This document shows, piece by piece, positions 18,589 through 27,598 of a stretch of DNA of 64,000 bases. The position numbers and the translations under genes were made by a program. The DNA is taken from contig NZ_CP150452.1 of assembly GCF_051307045.1 (NCBI RefSeq), positions 1,550,001 through 1,614,000 on the forward strand. Direction: 5' to 3'. How positions within the stretch are numbered: position 1 is the first letter of the stretch; each line of letters starts with the position of its first letter. The notes under the pieces are model-generated. The model ran no database searches. It was not told the origin of the DNA and was given only the letters and a program-made list of their open reading frames with translations. This DNA is from Dryocola sp031988645 (GTDB lineage: Bacteria > Pseudomonadota > Gammaproteobacteria > Enterobacterales > Enterobacteriaceae).

Positions 18589-20217
18589 ATGCAAGCAAAC
18601 AACCACAACATCTTGATCAAATCTTTTATCGCCCTGAGCCTGCTTGGTTCAGCCTCCGCAGCCCTGGCCGCCAGGGTTCCGCAAGGGACTGAACTTGCCG
18701 CAAAGCAGGAGCTGGTGCGCAATAACGGCAGCGAGCCGGCTTCTCTCGATCCTCATAAAGTCGAAAGCGACGTTGAATTTAATCTTATCAGCGACTTTTT
18801 TGACGGCCTGGTGGCCGTACGTAACGACGGCTCAATAGAGCCGCGGCTGGCGGAAAAATGGGAGGAGAAGGACAGCACCGTCTGGACCTTCCATCTGCGT
18901 CCGGGCATCAAATGGTCGAACGGCCAGCCGATTACGGCTGAAGACGTTGTCTGGAGCTGGCGGCGGCTGGTCGACCCGAAAACGGCTTCCCCTTACGCAA
19001 GCTACCTCGGCAATATGCATCTGGAAAACGCGGTAGATATCGCGCAGGGAACAAAGACGGCGGATACGCTTGGCATTAAGGCGCTGGACGACAGCACGCT
19101 GCAGATAACGCTCACTCAGCCGACGGCGGCTTTTCTTGCCATGCTGGCGCACCCATCGCTGGTGCCGGTTGATAAAGCGCTGGTGGAAAAATTTGGCGAA
19201 AAATGGACCCAGCCGGGTAACTTCGTCGGCAGCGGCGCGTATACGCCCACTGAGTGGGTGGTGAATGAAAAAATCGTTGCCGGGCGAAACGCGCAATACT
19301 GGGACAACGGGCACACCGTCATTAATAAGGTCACGTATCTGCCGATAAGCTCTGAAACGGCAGATATCAACCGCTACAAAGCGGGTGAAATCGATATTGT
19401 TTACTCTTTGCCGCAAACGCTGTTCGCTTCCCTGAAAAAATCCATGCCGGATCAGGTTCACGTGACGCCAAAACTTGCGACCTATTACTTTGAGTTTAAC
19501 ACCACCAAAGCGCCTTTTAACGACGCGCGCGTACGCAGGGCGCTGAATATGGCGCTGGATAAAGACGTTATCGCGGACAAAATTCTCGCGCAGGGACAAA
19601 TTCCCGCCTGGGTAATTAGCCAGAAGAAGATTGGCGGAGTGGAATTAAAATCGCCGGACTACGCAAGCTGGAGCCATGACAAGCGGGTCGCAGAGGCGAA
19701 AAAGCTTCTGCAGGAAGCGGGGTACAACTCCTCGCATCCGTTAAGCTTCAACCTGCTGTACAACACCTCGGAAAATCATAAACGCATCGCCATCGCCGTC
19801 AGCTCAATGTGGAGCAAGAATTTGGGCGTAGAGGCGAAGCTGCAAAATCAGGAATGGAAAACCATGCTTGATACCATGCACAGCGGCAATTTCGACGCGG
19901 TTCGCTATGCGTGGATTGCGGATTACGATGACGCCTCGACGTTTCTGAATAACTTCCGTACCGGCGATAGTGAAAACACTTCCCAGTATACCAACGCCAA
20001 ATTTGATGAAGCCTTAAAGAACGCTGCGAAAGCGGATAGCGTTGAAGAGCGGGGTAAATTTTATCAGCAGGCGGAAAATCAGCTTGCGGAAGATGTTCCG
20101 GCCATTCCGGTTTATCACTACGTGCTCGCCCAGCTGGTAAAACCTTTCGTGGGCGGATACGCGCCGAGCAATCTTGGCTTCTACTACACCAAAGATTTGT
20201 ACATCAAAAAGCACTAG
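18589..20217 (+). CDS. OppA/MppA-family oligopeptide-binding protein
   Basis: 542 aa from MQANNHNILIKSFIALSLLGSASAALAA, a Sec signal peptide cleaved after ALA. In-frame ATG/TTG codons upstream lack this context. SBP_bac_5 family: NNGSEPASLDPHKVES, WTFHLRPGIKWSNGQPITAEDVVWSWRR, FNLLYNTSENHKRIAIAVSSMWSKNLGV and LQNQEWKTMLD blocks are shared with both OppA and MppA. No permease or ATPase genes are adjacent, so it probably feeds the housekeeping Opp transporter. Substrate (peptide or murein tripeptide) is open. The 226 nt before it hold the divergent yccA and oppA-like promoters. Confidence 0.85.
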   Translation: MQANNHNILIKSFIALSLLGSASAALAARVPQGTELAAKQELVRNNGSEPASLDPHKVESDVEFNLISDFFDGLVAVRNDGSIEPRLAEKWEEKDSTVWTFHLRPGIKWSNGQPITAEDVVWSWRRLVDPKTASPYASYLGNMHLENAVDIAQGTKTADTLGIKALDDSTLQITLTQPTAAFLAMLAHPSLVPVDKALVEKFGEKWTQPGNFVGSGAYTPTEWVVNEKIVAGRNAQYWDNGHTVINKVTYLPISSETADINRYKAGEIDIVYSLPQTLFASLKKSMPDQVHVTPKLATYYFEFNTTKAPFNDARVRRALNMALDKDVIADKILAQGQIPAWVISQKKIGGVELKSPDYASWSHDKRVAEAKKLLQEAGYNSSHPLSFNLLYNTSENHKRIAIAVSSMWSKNLGVEAKLQNQEWKTMLDTMHSGNFDAVRYAWIADYDDASTFLNNFRTGDSENTSQYTNAKFDEALKNAAKADSVEERGKFYQQAENQLAEDVPAIPVYHYVLAQLVKPFVGGYAPSNLGFYYTKDLYIKKH

Positions 20218-20366
20218 CGCCGGCGGAGCAGGGCAGCTAAAAGTGTTGGTAAACTAATCAAATTGTTGGTGTTTCAGTCAAATAACATGATTTTGGATAT
20301 TTTTCAGGCGAACGAACAAAATCTTGCTTTACATGAAGTATGGGTATGTTTATAGTTCGCCTCGTT

Positions 20367-20454
20367 GGAAGTGTGGCCGAGCGGTTGAAGGCACCGGTCT
20401 TGAAAACCGGCGACCCGAAAGGGTTCCAGAGTTCGAATCTCTGCGCTTCCGCCA
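20367..20454 (+). tRNA. serT: tRNA-Ser (anticodon UGA)
   Basis: 88 nt including the encoded CCA. The acceptor stem GGAAGTG pairs with CGCTTCC, the anticodon stem CCGGT/ACCGG holds loop CTTGAAA with TGA at 20401-20403, the long variable arm CGACCCGAAAGGGTT is typical of class II serine tRNA, and the T-loop is GTTCGAATC. The position after yccA matches E. coli serT. Confidence 0.98.
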
Positions 20455-20460
20455 ACATTT

Positions 20461-20495
20461 AAGCCCGAGCTTGTTACAAGCTCGGGCTTTTTCGT
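20461..20495 (+). terminator. serT terminator
   Basis: AAGCCCGAGCTTG-TTA-CAAGCTCGGGCTTTTTCG: a 13-bp stem followed by T-rich sequence a few nt after the tRNA 3' end. The remaining 450 nt to the next gene contain no gene that I recognise, only the candidate regulatory sites listed separately. Confidence 0.93.
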
Positions 20496-20786
20496 TTTTG
20501 TCGCTGTGCTCCCGCGCCGGGATGAATATGGATTATTCGTTGTGCAGGCGATCAGGCTCGTTAACTCTTCCCAATTCCCCCCAGGCCGCGACTGCGTCAT
20601 TTCGATCTCCGTTAATGCACTGGCATAAGAATGTGCCACGCCGGCTTTCTACCCCCTAATCTTCAGCAGCAAACTAAAGAGCTGTCTTACCGTCACTCCA
20701 GTCCCGCTTTATTTCAATTTAATTCAAATAAATCAAAGATATATTTTCTAAAGCGCTAAAGGCGCTATTAAAAAACGAAGCTTTTT

Positions 20787-20802
20787 TGTGAACTGAAACA
20801 CA
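20787..20802 (+). promoter_or_regulatory. Candidate CRP site upstream of the PTS operon
   Basis: TGTGAACTGAAACACA fits the TGTGA-N6-TCACA consensus with one mismatch in the right arm and sits in a TTT...AAA context. Catabolite control would be expected for a PTS sugar operon. Confidence 0.5.
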
Positions 20803-20853
20803 AATATTAACGACTCAGGTTGCGCGGCGTGTGCTGCCGAGAGTAACTTTTAA

Positions 20854-20888
20854 ACAAGTTGAACATGGTTGTATATAGACAAGTATAC
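20854..20888 (+). promoter_or_regulatory. Candidate GntR operator upstream of the PTS operon
   Basis: ACAAGTTGAACA (20854-20865) and GTATATAGACAAGTATAC (20871-20888), the latter an imperfect inverted repeat with GTATA/TATAC ends. Related sequence occurs in front of the gntR gene (25921-25941), where the minus strand reads TACAAGTATGAACA. A shared motif at both promoters suggests a common repressor site; no footprint evidence. Confidence 0.4.
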
Positions 20889-20942
20889 CTGTCACTGTCT
20901 TTGCGACCAGATACCTTTCCAGACGTCACGAGGCTAATAGTT

Positions 20943-21407
20943 ATGTCTTGCAGCTCAAAACTTGAATCTGAACTCATTTTAATTAATGAAATTCCACAAA
21001 ACAGAAACACGCTGTTCAACATGGTCAGCAAATTACTGCTCTCAAAAAACTATGTAGAACCGAGCTACCCTGACGCGCTGATTACCCGGGAAGAGAATCA
21101 TCCGACGGCCATGCAGCTGGAAAAAATGGGCGTCGCCATTCCCCATGTTGATGTGGAGCACGTCCGGGAAGAAAAACTCGTCGTGGTGACCTGTCCTGAG
21201 GGGATTGTTTTTAATCAGGCAGAAGATCCTGACTCAACCATGAAGGTGAACGTCATTTTCTTTTTACTGCTGAAAGAAAAAGATGCGCATCTCGAATTTC
21301 TGATGAAGCTTATCGCGCTTTTCCAACGCAGCAATGAAATGGACAAAATTCTTTGGGCGGGCACCAGGGATGAAGTCATCAATATTTTGGCAGAAAATCT
21401 TTATTAA
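20943..21407 (+). CDS. PTS galactitol-type enzyme IIA
   Basis: 154 aa starting MSCSSKLESELILINEIPQNRN; ACGAGG lies upstream and longer in-frame starts would run into the candidate operator. PTS EIIA type 2 (fructose/mannitol superfamily, Gat branch) with the phosphoacceptor His in MGVAIPHVDVEHVR (AIPHxD). It passes phosphate from HPr to EIIB. First gene of the sugar operon. The actual sugar cannot be read from the sequence. Confidence 0.88.
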   Translation: MSCSSKLESELILINEIPQNRNTLFNMVSKLLLSKNYVEPSYPDALITREENHPTAMQLEKMGVAIPHVDVEHVREEKLVVVTCPEGIVFNQAEDPDSTMKVNVIFFLLLKEKDAHLEFLMKLIALFQRSNEMDKILWAGTRDEVINILAENLY

Positions 21408-21467
21408 CCGGTCGTAACTAACTGTTCTTATTACCTCGCTATTCTTATTACTATATTGGAGTCTGAA

Positions 21468-21749
21468 ATGAACAAGAAAATCATCTTCGCCTGTACCAGC
21501 GGTATTGCTACTTCTGCGGTTGCCACCGAAAAAGTGGTGCAGTATTGCAAAAGCCAGGGGATTAATGTTGAACCGATGCAGTCAAATATTGGCACCATCG
21601 GTAAACAGGACGGTATGGCTGACTTAATTATTGTGACTTCAGCCGTTAAGACTGAATTAAAGACGCCCGTGCTTAATGGCCTTCCTCTTCTGACCGGTTT
21701 TGGTGAAGAAGAATTGCTGGAAAAAATCGTAGCCATCCTTAAACAATAA
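21468..21749 (+). CDS. PTS galactitol-type enzyme IIB
   Basis: 93 aa from MNKKIIFACTSGIATSAVATEKV; TTGGAG precedes the ATG. The phosphorylated Cys9 is in the P-loop-like ACTSGIATS of Lac/Gat EIIB proteins. It transfers phosphate from EIIA to the incoming sugar. Follows EIIA by 60 nt and precedes EIIC by 8 nt. Confidence 0.92.
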   Translation: MNKKIIFACTSGIATSAVATEKVVQYCKSQGINVEPMQSNIGTIGKQDGMADLIIVTSAVKTELKTPVLNGLPLLTGFGEEELLEKIVAILKQ

Positions 21750-21757
21750 AGGTGAGC

Positions 21758-23155
21758 ATGATGGATAAAGTATTTTCCGCCGTCCAGTATATTCTGGGAC
21801 TTGGGCCGACGGTCATGTTGCCAATCATTATTTTTATTATGGCGATGTGTCTGCAGACGGGTTTTAGCCGGGCACTGCGCTCGGCTTTGACCATCGGCAT
21901 GGGGTTTATCGGTATTTTTCTGGTCTTTGGGCTGCTGGTGGATACTCTTGGACCTGCAGCAAAAGAGATGGTCAGCCATACCGGCATTGATTTACCGGTG
22001 GTCGATCTGGGCTGGACGCCACTGGCCGCGATCGCCTGGGCTTCACAGGTTGCGCCTTTCGTGGTCCCGATGACCATCGGGATTAACGTGCTGATGCTCA
22101 CCCTGAACTGGACTAAAACCGTTGATATCGATGTCTGGAACTTCTGGCATTTTTCCATGGTTGGCGCCATGGTCTATGGCGTAACCGGAAACTTTTTCTT
22201 CGGCCTGCTGATTGCCGGCGTCACGGCCGCTATCACCTTTGTGATGGCTGACTGGTGCGCCCCGATGATCCAGAAGTATTTCAACCTGCCGGGTATTTCA
22301 CTGCCAACGTTATCTGCGGTCATCTTCTTCCCGATTGGCGTCCTGGGGAATATGGTGCTTGATAAAATTCCCGGCATTAACAAACTAAATGCCGACCCGG
22401 ATCAGATCCAAAAGCGCTTTGGTGTCTTCGGCGAGCCGATGATGTTAGGGGTGATTTTAGGCGCCGGGATTGGCCTGCTGGCCGAATACGATCTTAAAGG
22501 CGTACTGAATCTCGCGATGAGCCTCGGTGCCGTCATGTTGATTATGCCTCGTATGGTTAAGCTGCTGATGGAGGGGTTGTTACCGCTGTCTGACGCCGTT
22601 CGCAGCTTCCTGAAGAAACGCTATCCGGATCGCCATGACTTATACATCGGTCTGGATATCGCAGTGGCTGTAGGCCATCCATCCGTCCTGTCGACCGCGC
22701 TGCTGCTTATCCCGGTTGGCGTGCTGCTGGCGGTCGTCCTGCCGGGCAACAGGCTGCTGCCGCTGGGTGACCTTGCGAACATTTGGGTACCTATCTCAAT
22801 GGTCGTGCTGGCCTGCCGCGGAAACATTGTCAGGGCATTCCTGATAGGCATTCCTTGCCTTGCGGTAAATCTGTACGTGGCATCCGCCGCCGCGCCGATC
22901 CTGACCAAAATCGCCCGTGATATGAATTTCCCGCTGAAAACGGATGGTGAGATCTCCAGCCTGCTTGATGGCGGTAACCCGTACCGTTTCTGGGCCGTGA
23001 AAGTGTTCGAAGGAAACAGTATTGCCCTGATCCTTATTCCTGTCATTTTGCTGCTGTGCCTGTGGCTATATCGCGTCACTAAAAAACAGCTGCAGGCAGA
23101 AGAGGCGGCAGAGAATAATGAAGTCTCTACAGGTAATATCCCGGTAACAAAATAA
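21758..23155 (+). CDS. PTS galactitol-type enzyme IIC permease
   Basis: 465 aa. The ATG pair at 21758/21761 follows AAAGGTGAG; GatC-like proteins begin at about the second Met, so the exact start is uncertain by a few codons. It is a multi-spanning EIIC-Gat protein with GPTVMLPIIIF, GLLVDTLGPAAKEM, WNFWHFSMVGAMVYGVTGNF, KRFGVFGEPMMLG and LPLGDLANIW motifs that align with GatC. It forms the translocation channel for a polyol or sugar. Confidence 0.92.
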   Translation: MMDKVFSAVQYILGLGPTVMLPIIIFIMAMCLQTGFSRALRSALTIGMGFIGIFLVFGLLVDTLGPAAKEMVSHTGIDLPVVDLGWTPLAAIAWASQVAPFVVPMTIGINVLMLTLNWTKTVDIDVWNFWHFSMVGAMVYGVTGNFFFGLLIAGVTAAITFVMADWCAPMIQKYFNLPGISLPTLSAVIFFPIGVLGNMVLDKIPGINKLNADPDQIQKRFGVFGEPMMLGVILGAGIGLLAEYDLKGVLNLAMSLGAVMLIMPRMVKLLMEGLLPLSDAVRSFLKKRYPDRHDLYIGLDIAVAVGHPSVLSTALLLIPVGVLLAVVLPGNRLLPLGDLANIWVPISMVVLACRGNIVRAFLIGIPCLAVNLYVASAAAPILTKIARDMNFPLKTDGEISSLLDGGNPYRFWAVKVFEGNSIALILIPVILLLCLWLYRVTKKQLQAEEAAENNEVSTGNIPVTK

Positions 23156-23164
23156 TACTGTTTA

Positions 23165-23193
23165 TTCTGAAGCAGCAGGAAGCTGCTTCAGAA
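23165..23193 (+). other. Intercistronic hairpin between EIIC and the kinase
   Basis: Perfect 12-bp stem TTCTGAAGCAGC/GCTGCTTCAGAA with loop AGGAA. No U tract follows, so it is not a standard terminator; it more likely stabilises or divides the upstream PTS part of the mRNA. Confidence 0.6.
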
Positions 23194-23236
23194 TATAAAA
23201 ACAAATGTTGTCCCTTGCAAAAAAAAGGGGAGAGTG

Positions 23237-24751
23237 ATGTATACGATTGGAATCGACGTAGGCACGACAAATTGTAAGGTGTGTTTGTTTACCATCCCTT
23301 CACTGGAATTAATTAATCAGTACAGTTTCCGAACGCCGAAAACTGTTGATGATGATAATACGTTCTTTGATGTTCGACTCATCTGGGATGGGGTGGTTCA
23401 TGGGCTTAAAACGATAACCAATGCTCTGAATGATGGAATGAAAATCCGTGCGCTTGCGGTCGCCAGCGTGGGGGAGGCGGGGGTACTGCTTGATGGAAAC
23501 GATAATATTGTCGGCCCTTCATTAACCTGGTATGACACGCGGCCGAAAAAGCAGCTGGAAAATATCCTTACAGCAATGGACATTGAGCATCTCTATGACA
23601 TTACCGGCATTCCGGCACATTCAAATTACAGTATCAATAAAATTAAATGGCTTCAGGACAATATTAAAGAAGCCGGCAACGCAAAAAAATGGTTATGCCT
23701 GGCCGAATATATCGCCTTTAAATTATCAGGGGTAAAACGTTCCGAGTATTCCCTTGCGTCACGGACGATGGCCTTGAATATTACCAGCCAGGGCTGGGAT
23801 GAAAATGTTTTACATGCTGCTGAGCTGGCGCCTTCTTTATTCAGCCCTCTGGTTCAGGCCGGGGTAGCGATTGGAAAGGTGACCGCAGAAATTTCAGATC
23901 TGACCGGCTTGCCGGCAGACACACAGGTTGCCATTGCCGGCCATGATCATATGTGCGGGTCCGTAGCTGTGGGAATAAACCACGAAGATCAGATCCTTAA
24001 CTCGACAGGGACCACAGAAGGTTTACTGGTGGTGACCGAGGCCGTTAATAATAGCGGAAGATTTTTCCAGGCGCGGGTTTCAAACGGTGTGCACGTCCTG
24101 CCGGGCCTTCACTCTCTGTACGCATCATTACCCTCGGCCGGGTACGCCATCGAATGGTTCCGCAATCTGTTTAAGCTCGATATGCCTGCTTTCCTGAAAA
24201 TGGTAGAGACCATTCGCCACGAACAGGATCTGGCCTTGGCCGGTGCGATGGACGGCATTTTTATTCCCCATCTGCGAGGGAGCGGGCCGCCGGACAGAAA
24301 CACCTGGTCCCGGGCGCTGATTTATGGCCTGGACGACAAGTCGCGGCCTGAGGATGTGCTGCGTTTCGTTTTCCAGGGGCTGTGTTTTGAACTCAGAAAC
24401 CTGCTGGATCTCTATGAATCGCTGACCGGCCGGCATTATCCCATCGTCAATGTGATTGGCGCAGCCTGTAAAAACCCTTACTGGCTTCAGCTTAAAGCCA
24501 ACATTCTGAATCGGGAAATTATGGCCTGCAATGTGGATGAGGCGGTGAGCAAAGGCGCTGCCATGTTAGCGGCAAAAGCCGTTGGCATAGAGGTGGAGTG
24601 TCTTGCAGGCGCAAGCGAAGAACAAACCAAACGTTACCTGCCGCAGAGTAATGCGGTAGCGCATTATCAGCAGATTTACACGCAAGTGTATAAGCCGCTT
24701 TATGAATCCAAGATGCATACAGAGCGTCTTTGTTATGGAGTTAACCAATGA
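23237..24751 (+). CDS. FGGY-family carbohydrate kinase
   Basis: 504 aa; ATG preceded by AAGGGGAGAG. Two actin-like ATPase domains: IGIDVGTTNCKVCLF (phosphate 1), AGHDHMCGSVAVG with the catalytic Asp region, and NSTGTTEGLL (phosphate 2), plus IGAACKNPYWLQLKANIL near the C-terminus. These kinases phosphorylate free sugars such as xylulose, ribulose, gluconate or glycerol; the substrate is undetermined. A sugar kinase beside a PTS is unusual, since the PTS already phosphorylates its sugar. It overlaps the next gene by 4 nt (ATGA). Confidence 0.9.
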   Translation: MYTIGIDVGTTNCKVCLFTIPSLELINQYSFRTPKTVDDDNTFFDVRLIWDGVVHGLKTITNALNDGMKIRALAVASVGEAGVLLDGNDNIVGPSLTWYDTRPKKQLENILTAMDIEHLYDITGIPAHSNYSINKIKWLQDNIKEAGNAKKWLCLAEYIAFKLSGVKRSEYSLASRTMALNITSQGWDENVLHAAELAPSLFSPLVQAGVAIGKVTAEISDLTGLPADTQVAIAGHDHMCGSVAVGINHEDQILNSTGTTEGLLVVTEAVNNSGRFFQARVSNGVHVLPGLHSLYASLPSAGYAIEWFRNLFKLDMPAFLKMVETIRHEQDLALAGAMDGIFIPHLRGSGPPDRNTWSRALIYGLDDKSRPEDVLRFVFQGLCFELRNLLDLYESLTGRHYPIVNVIGAACKNPYWLQLKANILNREIMACNVDEAVSKGAAMLAAKAVGIEVECLAGASEEQTKRYLPQSNAVAHYQQIYTQVYKPLYESKMHTERLCYGVNQ

Positions 24752-25782
24752 AAGCCAGCGTTTACTACGGTAAAAATGATATTCGCTACGAAGAGATCGA
24801 TGAGCCGGAAATCGGTGATGGAGATCTGCTGATTAAAATGCACGCTTGCGGCCTGTGCGGAACCGACATTCACAAGGCGCAGCATCAGACTGTCACCGGC
24901 CCGGTGATTCTTGGTCATGAGGTGTCCGGAGAAGTGGTGAAAGCCGGTAAAGAAGTCACCCGCTATCGGGTCGGTGAACGCGTGGTGACGGCAATACATG
25001 TTCCTTGCTTTAACTGCCACTACTGTGACAGGGGCTTTTTTACCCTGTGCGATCAATTCAAAAAAACCAACCTGGAGCCCGGCGGATTCAGTGAATTTAT
25101 TCGTCTTCCACGCCTGCACGTTGAACATCTGACGCACCGGATTATTGACGATCTTGACTGGGATCGCGCAGCCATGATTGAGCCTGTTGCCTGCTGTTTA
25201 CACGGCCTGAAATCAGCCAATATCCATGCAAAAGATACGGTTCTGGTGCTGGGCTCCGGCACTATCGGTCTGGTCTGCGCCCAGCTGGCAGCGTTGAAAG
25301 GGGCCTCAACCGTTATCGTTTCCGATCTTTCTCGTTTCAAACGAGAACTGGCATTAAAGGTCGGTGTCACCCATGCGATTGACCCCGCAAGTGAGGATCT
25401 TGAAACGCGTGTGGCGGAAATCACCCAGGGTAAAGGGCCGGATGTGGTGATTATTGCGGCTGGTGTATCGGCACTGGTTTCACAGGCGGTCAACGTTGTT
25501 CGCCGCGGCGGACGGATTGTTGTTTTCTCGCCATTCGATAAAAACCCGGTGGTGGAAATTGATGCCGGACGTCTGTTCCGGGATGAAATCTCCATCGTCG
25601 GTACCTATTCGCTCACGCCATACGAAATGAAAGAAGCGATTGAAATTGTTGAAAAAGACAAAATTAACACCCGGGACATGATCACCCATACCTGGCCTCT
25701 CTCCCGCATTGGAGAAGCTATTGAGTTTGCGTCAAACCCGGAAAATGATGTGCTGAAAGTCATTATTAAAGCTGACGCATAA
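24748..25782 (+). CDS. Zinc-dependent polyol/sugar dehydrogenase (MDR family)
   Basis: 344 aa. Medium-chain dehydrogenase: catalytic zinc Cys37 in ACGLCGTDIH, GHEVSGEV, and MIEPVAC; structural zinc Cys set in CFNCHYCDRGFFTLC; NAD-binding VLGSGTIGLV with SDLSRFK after beta-2. Most like sorbitol/L-iditol or galactitol-phosphate dehydrogenases. It would oxidise a polyol (phosphate) to a ketose. Translationally coupled to the kinase. Confidence 0.9.
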   Translation: MKASVYYGKNDIRYEEIDEPEIGDGDLLIKMHACGLCGTDIHKAQHQTVTGPVILGHEVSGEVVKAGKEVTRYRVGERVVTAIHVPCFNCHYCDRGFFTLCDQFKKTNLEPGGFSEFIRLPRLHVEHLTHRIIDDLDWDRAAMIEPVACCLHGLKSANIHAKDTVLVLGSGTIGLVCAQLAALKGASTVIVSDLSRFKRELALKVGVTHAIDPASEDLETRVAEITQGKGPDVVIIAAGVSALVSQAVNVVRRGGRIVVFSPFDKNPVVEIDAGRLFRDEISIVGTYSLTPYEMKEAIEIVEKDKINTRDMITHTWPLSRIGEAIEFASNPENDVLKVIIKADA

Positions 25783-25870
25783 TCAAAGAAGCACCGTTGT
25801 CCGGGGGAGCGCGGGGGATGAAGAAGGCGAAACGATTTGAAAGATGAACAGCAGCGGATTGGGCTGAAAC

Positions 25871-25886
25871 TGTGAAGTTGATCATA
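25871..25886 (+). promoter_or_regulatory. Candidate CRP site upstream of gntR
   Basis: TGTGAAGTTGATCATA matches TGTGA-N6-TCACA with one mismatch. It lies 80 nt upstream of the regulator start, in a spacer that also has a possible operator. Confidence 0.4.
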
Positions 25887-25920
25887 TAGTTAAATAACAA
25901 AAAACTCTGTATTATCGTAA

Positions 25921-25941
25921 CTTGTTCATACTTGTATACAG
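25921..25941 (+). promoter_or_regulatory. Candidate GntR autoregulatory operator
   Basis: CTTGTTCATACTTGTATACA has CTTGT repeated 10 bp apart and the palindrome GTATAC. Its complement resembles the ACAAGT-TGAACA element ahead of the EIIA gene. It lies 25-45 nt before the gntR ATG. Confidence 0.4.
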
Positions 25942-25965
25942 ATGATCTACACAGGAGAAGCACCC

Positions 25966-26709
25966 ATGAGCACCGTACTGAAAGATTCAGAAGTTCCCTT
26001 ATATATGCAGGTTTCCGAATGGATACGCGAAAATATCTATAAAGGCGAACTGGGCAAGGGTGACCGTATTCCCTCTGAGAATCAGATCATGGATCTGCTG
26101 CACGTCAGCCGGGGAACCGTAAAGAAAGGCGTCACCATGCTGGTGAATGAAGGGCTGCTGGTTCAGGTTCAGGGAAAAGGAACCTTTGTGAAAAAAGAGA
26201 ATATCTCTTATGCCCTGGGTGAAGGCTTATTGTCTTTTGCTGAATCACTGGAAAGTCAGCATCTGTCGTTTACCACTGAGGTTATTACCTCGTATACGGA
26301 AAACGCTTCGAAAAGCGTTGCGGAAAAACTGCAGATAAAGCCGGGCTCGCCCATTTTGTATCTCAAACGTGTGCGAAGTGTGGATGGTGAAAGGGTTATG
26401 TTAATTGAAAACAGAATCAATATTTCTCTCTGTCCGGGAATTGTCGATGTTGATTTTAATAAGCACAACCTGTTTCCGACAGTTGAAGCACTGACGGGGC
26501 AGAAAATCATGTATTCAGAAAGCCGCTACGCAGCGAAAATAGTAGGCAGTGAACGTAGCCACTATCTTGAAGTTAATGAAGATGCCCCGGTACTTCATCT
26601 GGAACAGCTGGTTTATCTTGAAAATAACATGCCCTTTGATTTAGGGAATGTCTGGTTAAAATCTGATAAATATTATTTAGGTACTGTACTTCAACGAAGA
26701 AAGAGGTAA
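25966..26709 (+). CDS. GntR/HutC-family transcriptional regulator
   Basis: 247 aa from MSTVLKDSEVPLYMQVSEWIREN, with AGGAG 8 nt upstream. N-terminal winged helix (KGDRIPSENQIMDLLHVSRGTVKKGVTMLVNEGLLVQVQGKGTFV) followed by a UTRA ligand domain of the HutC subfamily (ITSYTENASKSVAEKLQIKPGSPILYLKRVR, LEQLVYLEN). Such repressors usually bind a phosphorylated sugar. It sits inside the operon, 5 nt ahead of the aldolase, and probably controls this cluster. Confidence 0.92.
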   Translation: MSTVLKDSEVPLYMQVSEWIRENIYKGELGKGDRIPSENQIMDLLHVSRGTVKKGVTMLVNEGLLVQVQGKGTFVKKENISYALGEGLLSFAESLESQHLSFTTEVITSYTENASKSVAEKLQIKPGSPILYLKRVRSVDGERVMLIENRINISLCPGIVDVDFNKHNLFPTVEALTGQKIMYSESRYAAKIVGSERSHYLEVNEDAPVLHLEQLVYLENNMPFDLGNVWLKSDKYYLGTVLQRRKR

Positions 26710-26714
26710 ATATC

Positions 26715-27554
26715 ATGCCATTAGTAAACGGTAATATCCTGCTTGATCGCATTCGTGAAAAAGGTGTGCTGGCCGGGGCGTTTAATACCACGAATCTGGA
26801 AACGACTATTTCTATCCTGAACGCAATAGAGCGTTCAGGACTGCCTAATTTCATTCAGATTGCGCCGACGAATGCGAAACTTTCGGGCTATGACTACATC
26901 TATGAAATCGTAAGAAAACGTGCCGCAACCATGGATGTACCGGTCAGTCTTCATTTGGATCATGGTAAGGAACTGAATGATGTTAAGCAGGCTGTTCGTG
27001 CGGGCTTTACTTCGGTCATGATTGACGGGGCGGAGTTGCCGTATGAAGAGAATATTGCGTTTACTAAAGAAGCCGTGGACTTCTGTAAGTCGTTTGGGAT
27101 ACCCGTTGAGGCAGAGCTCGGCGCCATACTGGGCAAAGAAGACGATCATGTCAGCGAAGCGGACTGCAAAACTGACGTCAATCAGGTTGTCCGTTTCGTG
27201 GAAGAAACCGGCTGCAGCATGCTTGCCATCTCTGTCGGTAACGTTCACGGACTGGAAGATATCCCCCGGATCGATATCCCTTTACTAAAACAGATTGCCG
27301 AAGTTTGTCCCTGTCCGCTGGTCATCCATGGTGGCTCCGGGATCGATGAAGATATCATCCGTAGTTTTGTAAAATATAATGTGGTTAAGCTGAATATTGC
27401 CAGCGATCTGCGAAAAGCATTTATTACTACGGTTGGTCAGGCATGGACGCAAAATAATAACGAAGCGAATCTGGCAAAAGTTATGTCGGGTGCCAAAGCG
27501 GCCGTAGAAGCGGACGTCTACAGTAAAATTCTAATGATGAATCACCTGGCCTGA
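26715..27554 (+). CDS. Class II ketose-bisphosphate aldolase (GatY/KbaY/FbaA-like)
   Basis: 279 aa. Zinc-dependent aldolase: LHLDHGKELN with the zinc His, AELGAILGKEDD, AISVGNVHGLED and VIHGGSGIDEDIIRSFVKYNVVKLNIASD. It cleaves a ketose 1,6-bisphosphate (or ketose 1-phosphate) into dihydroxyacetone phosphate and an aldehyde. Closest to the tagatose-bisphosphate aldolase branch, but the substrate is not settled by sequence. Confidence 0.9.
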   Translation: MPLVNGNILLDRIREKGVLAGAFNTTNLETTISILNAIERSGLPNFIQIAPTNAKLSGYDYIYEIVRKRAATMDVPVSLHLDHGKELNDVKQAVRAGFTSVMIDGAELPYEENIAFTKEAVDFCKSFGIPVEAELGAILGKEDDHVSEADCKTDVNQVVRFVEETGCSMLAISVGNVHGLEDIPRIDIPLLKQIAEVCPCPLVIHGGSGIDEDIIRSFVKYNVVKLNIASDLRKAFITTVGQAWTQNNNEANLAKVMSGAKAAVEADVYSKILMMNHLA

Positions 27555-27598
27555 TAGCGCCTTTATTTAAATTCAGCGTTTGGAATTGGAAGTGAAAT

